Source: JBIIUJ01 sp044340025 (GTDB lineage: Bacteria > Pseudomonadota > Alphaproteobacteria > Caulobacterales > Aquidulcibacteraceae). From it: a DNA stretch of 5,613 nt. Both the position numbers and the translations under genes were made by a program. Every line of letters starts with the position of its first letter. Position 1 is the first letter of the stretch. This document shows positions 1 to 4,728 of this stretch, piece by piece. The DNA lies in contig JBIIUJ010000154.1 of the NCBI GenBank assembly GCA_044340025.1, positions 1 through 5,613 on the forward strand, in the 5' to 3' direction. The notes under the pieces are model-generated. The model ran no database searches. It had not been told where the DNA came from and worked only from the letters and a program-made list of their open reading frames with translations.

Positions 1-20
1 GCTGGGGGTGCGACCGTGGG

Positions 21-38
21 CCCCGGCCTGCGCCGGGG
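21..38. repeat. GC-rich extragenic hairpin (REP-like)
   Basis: Perfect inverted repeat with 7-base arms, CCCCGGC and GCCGGGG, around a CTGC loop. It lies in the non-coding leader of the aldehyde dehydrogenase gene. No T-run follows on the + strand, and none is visible on the other side before the window edge, so a classic intrinsic terminator is not supported. Short GC-rich palindromes of this kind are scattered between genes in sphingomonads (from memory, not checked), so I read it as an extragenic palindromic element. Only one copy lies in the window, so its repetitive nature is inference. Confidence 0.5.
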
Positions 39-108
39 AGGGGTGGTTGTAAACGCCAGGTCGTCTCAAGCGATGGCCCTCCCCTCCACACCCCGCTAGA
101 AGCGCGCC

Positions 109-1536
109 ATGACCCGCACCCTCACCGCCCGAAACCCGCGCACCGGCGCGCATGACTTCGCCTTCGAGGCGGCCGACCCTGCCGATGTGCAGGCCCTCGC
201 CGCCGGCTTGCGCGCCGCCCAGAAGGATTGGGCCGCGCGCCCGCTGGCGGAGCGCTGCGCGGTGATGGAGCAATTCCGCCTCGCGTTGCTGCGCCACGCC
301 GCGCCGATTGCGGCGGCGCTGGAGATAGACACCGGCCGGCGCAAGATCGCGGGCATGGAGGTGGGCGGCGTGGCGGGCGGCATGGCCGGCTGGATCGAGC
401 AGGCGCCGCATCTGCTGCATCAGGGCTGGGCGCAGGGCCGCTCCAACCCCGCCATCCGCCACAGCGTCCAGTGGGAGCCGTTCCGGCTGGTGGGCGTCAT
501 CAGCCCGTGGAACTTCCCGTTCCTGCTGTCGTTCATCGATGCGACCCCGGCGCTGCTGGCGGGCGGGGCGGTCTTGATCAAGCCCTCCGAAGTCACCCCG
601 CGCTGGGTGGATGCGGTGCGCGCGGCGCTGGCGGAGGTTCCCGCACTGGAAAGCGTGCTCGCCTTCGCGCAGGGCGACGGCGCCACGGGCCAGGCCGTGA
701 TCGATGTGGTGGACGCAGTCTGCTTCACCGGCTCGGTCGCGACGGGCCGCAAGGTGGGCACGCAGGCCGCCAGCCGTTTCATCCCTGCGTTTCTGGAACT
801 GGGCGGCAAGGATCCGCTCGTCATTCTGGACAGCGCCGATCTGGATCAGGCGGTCGCGGCCGCGCTGCGCGGATCGGTGCTCTCCACCGGGCAGGCCTGC
901 CAGTCGATCGAGCGAATCTATGTGGCGCGCGCGCTCTATCCCGCCTTTGTCGAGAAGCTGACGGCGGCGGCAAGCGCCGCGCGCCTGAACTGGCCCGACA
1001 TCGACAAGGGCGAGATCGGCCCCCTGATCTTCGATCGGCAGGCCGCCATCATCGAAAGCCACATCCAGGACGCAGTGCGCAAGGGCGCTGCGGTGCGCAC
1101 CGGCGGATTGATCGAGCATCATGGCGGCGGTCTCTGGGTGCGCCCGACCGTGCTGACCGGGGTGGATCATTCCATGGCGGTGATGACGGAAGAAACCTTC
1201 GGGCCGATCATGCCCGTGATGGCGTTCGATACGGTGGAAGACGCGATCACGCTCGCCAACGACACCGTCTTCGGCCTTTCAGCGGCGGTGATGGCCGGCA
1301 CGCTAGAGGAGGCCGAGGCCGTGGGCCGCCAGATCGACGCCGGCGCCATCAGTCTGAACGACGCCGCCCTCACCGCGCTCTATTACGAAGCGCCCCACGA
1401 GAGCTTCAAGCTCTCCGGCATGGGGCGCTCGCGCATGGGGGCGCCGGGCTTCCAGCGCTTCTTCCGCGAGAAGGGGCTGATCGCCCAGACCGGCGCGCCG
1501 GCCCCGCTCGCCGCCTTTGCAGAGGATGCGCCATGA
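109..1536 (+). CDS. aldehyde dehydrogenase family protein (NAD(P)-dependent)
   Basis: A 475-residue cytosolic enzyme expected to oxidise an aldehyde to its carboxylate with NAD(P)+. All hallmarks of the ALDH superfamily are present: the PWNFPF motif with the oxyanion Asn at 135, the cofactor-binding Lys158 in IKPSE, the FTGSVATG Rossmann loop, the general-base Glu230 in ELGGKDP, the nucleophile Cys264 in STGQACQS, and EETFGP at 361-366. The length is normal for the family and the frame is intact. The ATG at 109 is chosen because the typical N-terminus follows directly; upstream there is only a weak GAAG Shine-Dalgarno six bases away. No clear promoter is visible in 39-108. The gene ends inside the start of the crotonase gene (ATGA overlap), so the two are co-translated. 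Pairing with a crotonase recalls vanillin dehydrogenase beside feruloyl-CoA hydratase/lyase, but nothing seen here fixes the substrate. Family call very sure, substrate unknown. Confidence 0.96.
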   Translation: MTRTLTARNPRTGAHDFAFEAADPADVQALAAGLRAAQKDWAARPLAERCAVMEQFRLALLRHAAPIAAALEIDTGRRKIAGMEVGGVAGGMAGWIEQAPHLLHQGWAQGRSNPAIRHSVQWEPFRLVGVISPWNFPFLLSFIDATPALLAGGAVLIKPSEVTPRWVDAVRAALAEVPALESVLAFAQGDGATGQAVIDVVDAVCFTGSVATGRKVGTQAASRFIPAFLELGGKDPLVILDSADLDQAVAAALRGSVLSTGQACQSIERIYVARALYPAFVEKLTAAASAARLNWPDIDKGEIGPLIFDRQAAIIESHIQDAVRKGAAVRTGGLIEHHGGGLWVRPTVLTGVDHSMAVMTEETFGPIMPVMAFDTVEDAITLANDTVFGLSAAVMAGTLEEAEAVGRQIDAGAISLNDAALTALYYEAPHESFKLSGMGRSRMGAPGFQRFFREKGLIAQTGAPAPLAAFAEDAP

Positions 1537-2306
1537 GCGTGCATCTCACCCGCGAGGGCGGGCTCGGCCGCCTGACGCTCGACCGGCCCGACAAGCGCAA
1601 CGCCCTGACACAAGTCATGTGGGAGGCCATCCCCGCACTGCTGGCGCAGGCGGAGGCCGACCGCGAGCTTCTGGTGCTGATCGTGACCGGGGCGGGCGGG
1701 CATTTCGCCGCCGGCGCCGACATCGCGGAGTTTCCCACCGTCTACGCCACGCCGGAGACGAGCCGCGTCTATTCCGATGCGGTGCAGGCCGCCGGCCGGG
1801 CGCTGGCGGCCTTTCCCAAGCCAACGCTTGCGCTGGTGCGCGGGGCGTGCGTGGGCGGCGGGGCGGGCCTTGCGTTGGCCTGCGACCTGCGGTTCGCCGA
1901 CGAGACCGCCCGCATCGGCATCACGCCCGGCAAGCTGGGGCTTGCCTATACGCTGGCTGATACAAAACGGCTCGTGGATGCGGTGGGCCCGGCGCGCGCC
2001 AGGGACATCCTGTTCTCCGGCCGGCTGGTGGAATCCGAAGAAGCCCTGCGCATCGGCCTGGTGGATTTCCTCGAACCCGCCAGCGGGCTGGACGACGCCG
2101 TGCGCGCCTATGCCCAGGGGCTAGAGGCGGTTTCGCACTTCTCGCTGCGGGCGATGAAGGCCACGATCGCCGCCATCGCCGGCGGCCAGGCCTCAGAAAC
2201 CGCGCAAAGCTACGAGACCTATCTTCAGGGCTTCCAGGGCGAGGACTTCAAGGAAGGCTACGCCGCCTTCCTCGCCAAGCGCCCGGCGCGTTTCGGGTTC
2301 AGATAG
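1533..2306 (+). CDS. enoyl-CoA hydratase/isomerase (crotonase) family protein
   Basis: A 257-residue crotonase-fold protein, expected to bind an acyl-CoA thioester in the cytosol. Visible family signatures are LDRPDKRNAL near residue 16, the oxyanion-hole segment FAAGADI (about 58-64), GACVGGGAGLALACDLRFA (about 104-122) with the second oxyanion glycine, and the C-terminal EGYAAFLAKRPARF tail. Start ATG 1533 overlaps the upstream stop (ATGA) and has an AGAGGA Shine-Dalgarno at 1521-1526, six bases away. The two catalytic glutamates of classic enoyl-CoA hydratase (rat Glu144 and Glu164) are not conserved: the aligned positions read Gly112 and, anchored on the following LG, Pro132. It may therefore be an isomerase, a lyase or a hydratase using other residues. 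It is co-transcribed with the aldehyde dehydrogenase, so the two probably act in one catabolic route. Family call sure, reaction not. Confidence 0.93.
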   Translation: MSVHLTREGGLGRLTLDRPDKRNALTQVMWEAIPALLAQAEADRELLVLIVTGAGGHFAAGADIAEFPTVYATPETSRVYSDAVQAAGRALAAFPKPTLALVRGACVGGGAGLALACDLRFADETARIGITPGKLGLAYTLADTKRLVDAVGPARARDILFSGRLVESEEALRIGLVDFLEPASGLDDAVRAYAQGLEAVSHFSLRAMKATIAAIAGGQASETAQSYETYLQGFQGEDFKEGYAAFLAKRPARFGFR

Positions 2307-2371
2307 GGGCGCTCAGGCCAGCGACGACGTTGCATCGCCGTTGCCCGTTCAGGACTTGGCGCTGGATCGTT

Positions 2372-2388
2372 CTGGCATGCGAATTGCT
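2372..2388 (+). promoter_or_regulatory. putative sigma-54 (RpoN) -24/-12 promoter
   Basis: The site reads C-TGGCATG-CGAA-TTGCT. Against the accepted consensus YTGGCACG-N4-TTGCW it has a single mismatch (T for C in the -24 box). The invariant GG (2374-2375) and GC (2386-2387) are exactly ten bases apart. Transcription would start about 12 bases after the GC, near 2398, just before a Shine-Dalgarno at 2405-2410 and the TTG start at 2419. It lies in the only sizeable gap between the catabolic operon and the glycosyltransferase gene. A sigma-54 promoter needs an enhancer-binding activator, which is not in this window. Confidence 0.65.
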
Positions 2389-2404
2389 AACCTTGGTCGC
2401 TGCT

Positions 2405-2421
2405 GAAGGGCCGAAATCTTG
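2405..2421 (+). promoter_or_regulatory. Shine-Dalgarno and TTG start of the glycosyltransferase
   Basis: GAAGGG at 2405-2410 is followed by eight bases and a TTG codon at 2419. An in-frame TGA at 2404-2406 rules out any start further upstream, and no ATG lies between TTG and the conserved IIIVTFN strand, so TTG is the only start that keeps the nucleotide-binding N-terminus. The rare start may lower translation. Confidence 0.75.
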
Positions 2422-3381
2422 CCGTCGATCGCCATCATCATTGTGACCTTCAACACCGGCGACCTGGTCGTGAAATGTCTTGACAGCATTGTTGCAGGCT
2501 CGGCCAGTCCGCATGAAGTGATCATCGTTGATAACGCTTCCAATGACGACACGCCGACGCTGGTCGAAGATTGGATCGCCCGGCGCGCTCATGCCGTGTC
2601 GGGACCAGACGCGGCGCCCGGATTCCGGCTTGTCCGTTCTGCAAAGAATTCCGGCTTCGCCGGCGGCGTGAACCAAGGGCTTGCACTTGCCCAAGCCGAT
2701 CCGCGCGTCTCGCATTTCTGGCTGCTCAACCCCGATACGCTGCTCGGGCAGCAGACTCTGGCGGAGCTGCAGGGCGGGCTGATGCAGACCGACGCCCAGA
2801 TGGTGGGCACCCGTATCGAGTATATCGAGCCGCGAGGCACGATCCAAAGCGATGGCGGCCTGGTGGACCCGCGGCGCGGCGTGTGCCACAATATCCACGC
2901 TGGCGAGCCGAACTCCACCCCCCGGTTCCAAGGCGCGCTGGACTTCATTTCCGGCGCCAATCTCGTGGTTACCCGCCGGTTCCTGGAGATCGTTGGGCCG
3001 ATGCGGGAGGATTATTTTCTCTATCACGAGGAAGTGGACTGGGCGCTCAGAGGGCGCAGCCTCGGCGTGGCGATGCTCGACGGCGCGGTCGTCTTTCATG
3101 TCGGCGGATCGTCCATCGGCACGAAAACCACCACGACGAAGCGGTCGGCTCTGTCGTCCTATTTCCTGATGCGCGGTCGTGTGATGTTCATGCGCGCGTT
3201 CTTCCCTCAGAACCTGCTGCAATCAATGGCGTATTCGCTGATTCAGTGCCTGTCGATCTGGGTGAAAGACTCCCGGGAAAGCGGCGTCGCCGCGTTGCGC
3301 GGCCTGCTGCAAATGACACCGCCATCGTCGGTGAAGGCGCGGCTTCGCGGCAGCACGCTGGAGGCGACATGGCGAGCCTGA
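2419..3381 (+). CDS. glycosyltransferase family 2 (rhamnosyltransferase-like)
   Basis: A 320-residue GT-A fold inverting glycosyltransferase, expected to move a sugar from a nucleotide-sugar donor to a lipid-linked glycan at the cytoplasmic face of the inner membrane. Seen in order: the N-terminal strand IIIVTFN (6-12), IIVDNASNDDT (35-45), the donor-site segment KNSGFAGGVNQG, the DxD-equivalent NPDT at 104-107, the FISGAN acceptor loop, and REDYFLYHEEVDWALR (about 196-211) holding the likely catalytic acid pair. This pattern matches the WbbL/rhamnosyltransferase branch of GT2; the actual sugar is unknown. The C-terminal region (about 250-285) has hydrophobic, aromatic-rich stretches that could rest on the membrane, but no clear transmembrane pair. 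No signal peptide. It starts with TTG and lies just downstream of the sigma-54 site. Its end overlaps the deacetylase start by 13 bases, so the two form an operon. Confidence 0.93.
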   Translation: MPSIAIIIVTFNTGDLVVKCLDSIVAGSASPHEVIIVDNASNDDTPTLVEDWIARRAHAVSGPDAAPGFRLVRSAKNSGFAGGVNQGLALAQADPRVSHFWLLNPDTLLGQQTLAELQGGLMQTDAQMVGTRIEYIEPRGTIQSDGGLVDPRRGVCHNIHAGEPNSTPRFQGALDFISGANLVVTRRFLEIVGPMREDYFLYHEEVDWALRGRSLGVAMLDGAVVFHVGGSSIGTKTTTTKRSALSSYFLMRGRVMFMRAFFPQNLLQSMAYSLIQCLSIWVKDSRESGVAALRGLLQMTPPSSVKARLRGSTLEATWRA

Positions 3382-4052
3382 CCATTATCAATTTCCACGG
3401 GATCGGCGATCCGCCGGCATGGATCGAGGCTGGCGAACGGCCCTACTGGATCCCTGTTTCGATGTTCGAGGAGCTGATTGCGCTCGCCGCCACGTTTCGC
3501 GACATGGTGCGGATCACGTTCGACGACGGCAACGCCTCAGATCACGACATCGCTTTACCGCGGCTGCTGGCCGCCGGGCTGAAGGCCGACTTCTTCCTGC
3601 TCGCCGGCCGGATCGATACGGCGGGTTACGTCACCCGCACCGAGGCGCGGCGGCTGGCCGACGCCGGGATGGGGGTCGGTCTGCACGGCCACGCCCATGT
3701 CGACTGGCGTGCGATCGACAAGGAAGAGGCAGACCTGGAGCTTAAAATCGCTCGCGCGCAACTGGCGGATGTGGTCGGCGCACCAGTGGACACCGCTGCG
3801 ATCCCGTTCGGCAAGTACGACAGCAAGGTCATCGCCCGCCTCCGCAAAGAGGGATTTCGCAAGGTCTTCACCAGCGACGGCGGGCCAACTGCACCGACGC
3901 GCTGGCTCCAACCCCGCACGTCGATACGGTTCGACACCCAACTTGAACAGCTTGAACATCAGATCTTGAACGGCCCCGACGGACTTGCACAAGTCCGCCG
4001 ATATGTCTCAATGGCATATCGTCGGCACCTGAAATCAACCCGTAAAGTTTGA
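3369..4052 (+). CDS. polysaccharide deacetylase family protein (CE4/NodB-like)
   Basis: A 227-residue NodB-homology protein, likely a metal-dependent N- or O-deacetylase acting on a sugar. Motif 1 is TFDDG with Asp52 and Asp53; motif 2 is HGHAH, with the metal-ligand pair at His106 and His110 (Gly where Ser/Thr is usual); motif 3 is IPFGKYD at 145-151, in place of the classic RxPYG. The N-terminal strand INFHGIG is typical of short family members. No C-terminal catalytic His motif is evident, so activity should be taken as probable, not proven. No signal peptide or membrane helix is seen, which suggests a cytosolic enzyme acting on an intermediate before export. ATG 3369 has GGAG at 3360-3363, five bases away, inside the glycosyltransferase gene; the 13-base overlap implies translational coupling. 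It shares the putative sigma-54 transcript. Confidence 0.92.
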   Translation: MASLTIINFHGIGDPPAWIEAGERPYWIPVSMFEELIALAATFRDMVRITFDDGNASDHDIALPRLLAAGLKADFFLLAGRIDTAGYVTRTEARRLADAGMGVGLHGHAHVDWRAIDKEEADLELKIARAQLADVVGAPVDTAAIPFGKYDSKVIARLRKEGFRKVFTSDGGPTAPTRWLQPRTSIRFDTQLEQLEHQILNGPDGLAQVRRYVSMAYRRHLKSTRKV

Positions 4053-4068
4053 TGGGACATTTCTTCGT

Positions 4069-4091
4069 GATCGGTGTGCCATCGTTTTTTT
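4069..4091 (+). terminator. possible intrinsic terminator after the deacetylase
   Basis: GAT-(C bulge)-GG, loop TGTG, CCATC, then G and seven T's (4085-4091). The stem is only five pairs with one bulge, but the T-run is the longest in the window and lies 17-39 bases past the deacetylase stop. An alternative outer pairing joins GATGG (4051-4055) to the same CCATC. It would separate the glycosyltransferase-deacetylase unit from the GNAT gene, perhaps with read-through. Confidence 0.4.
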
Positions 4092-4122
4092 GGAAACTAG
4101 GGAACACTATGGTGCACAGAGC

Positions 4123-4728
4123 ATGAATACTCTGAAGAGAAGGCCCAACCTGTCGCGGTGGGCAGCTTGGTTTTCCAGCCAGATTCGGATGAAAGTCCTG
4201 GCGCGTATCGACCGACGGCTGGTGATCTACCGGCACGGGCGCACCTCAGAGGTCAGCGTAGCACCATGGCCGAATGTGGTGCGGTGCGCCGATATAGACG
4301 AGGCCGTCTCCTCCCTCGCGCTAAACGAACCTGAAACGGTCATGCCGCTGTCGTGGTTCCAAGACCGCTTCGCCGAAGGAGCGATCCTGTGGGCAGCCCT
4401 CGAGAACAGTAAGCCCGTGGCTTGGCTTTGGGTTGTGTCCAGATCGCGTCTTTCGGCATGGTACCTTCCGCTCAACGACCATGACAAACTGGTCTACTCC
4501 GTCGTAACAAAGCCCAACGAGAGAGGTCGAGGAGTGGTGCCGCGCCTCACTCTGGCAGCGGTTCAGGGTGAAGAGGGTGAAGGCGGCTCGATATATCTAG
4601 ACTGCGCATACTGGAATTCGTCCGCCCGCCGCGCCTTCGAGAAGATCGGGTTTGTAGACGTAGGGCGATCGAAATTGGGGGCGCTGAAGCCTTTGACGCC
4701 GGTAGCAAGCGTTAGCGATGCTTTTTGA
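4123..4728 (+). CDS. GNAT-fold acyltransferase
   Basis: A 201-residue protein with the acyl-CoA-binding core of the GNAT superfamily. The beta-4 strand and pyrophosphate loop read YSVVTKPNERGRGVV, with R134-G-R-G137 as the Q/RxxGxG/A signature, followed by helix alpha-3. The later segment IYLDCAYWNSSARRAFEKIGF (about 157-177) holds Asn165 and the AF/GF pattern of the C-terminal core. The N-terminal 60 residues are basic and not recognised. Start choice is uncertain: ATG 4123 is the first in-frame ATG but has only a poor Shine-Dalgarno; the in-frame TTG at 4090 sits inside a T-run and is less likely. No signal peptide. The gene follows the deacetylase after 70 bases and overlaps the convergent FemAB-like gene by 17 bases. 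A sampled stretch is visibly less GC-rich than the catabolic operon, consistent with a separately acquired locus. It may acylate an amino sugar of the polysaccharide; substrate unknown. Confidence 0.85.
   Translation: MNTLKRRPNLSRWAAWFSSQIRMKVLARIDRRLVIYRHGRTSEVSVAPWPNVVRCADIDEAVSSLALNEPETVMPLSWFQDRFAEGAILWAALENSKPVAWLWVVSRSRLSAWYLPLNDHDKLVYSVVTKPNERGRGVVPRLTLAAVQGEEGEGGSIYLDCAYWNSSARRAFEKIGFVDVGRSKLGALKPLTPVASVSDAF
4704..4726 (+). terminator. weak terminator-like stem at the end of the GNAT gene
   Basis: AGCA pairs with TGCT around an inner GC/GC pair with loop GTTA, then five T's (4722-4726 including the last stem base). The stem is short and interrupted, and it lies inside the last codons of the GNAT gene and the end of the opposing gene. 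It is the only terminator-like element near the convergent junction, so it is listed, but support is poor. Confidence 0.18.

Noticed and set aside
228..1532. Upstream in-frame extension of the crotonase gene
   Set aside because: It overlaps the aldehyde dehydrogenase in another frame and reads as low-complexity Arg/Gly/Ala sequence. The crotonase domain begins at the ATG at 1533, which has its own Shine-Dalgarno.
2318..2365. CCAGCG / CGCTGG inverted repeat as a terminator after the crotonase gene
   Set aside because: The arms are six bases with a 36-base loop and no T-run follows, so termination is not supported.
2356..2384. Sigma-70 type promoter (TTGGCG and GCGAAT)
   Set aside because: The -10 match is poor, and the overlapping sigma-54 motif is far stronger and better spaced.
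2299..3222. Long open frame on the - strand opposite the glycosyltransferase
   Set aside because: It is antisense to a clear GT2 protein. Its translation is rich in His, Arg and Gln with no recognisable motif, as expected for a shadow frame in GC-rich DNA.
2571..3368. Upstream in-frame extension of the deacetylase gene
   Set aside because: It lies in the shadow of the glycosyltransferase and has Arg-rich junk translation. ATG 3369 with GGAG fits the family N-terminus.
4090..4122. TTG start for the GNAT gene
   Set aside because: The codon lies in a T-run with no Shine-Dalgarno, and the 11 added residues show no family pattern. Kept only as an alternative.
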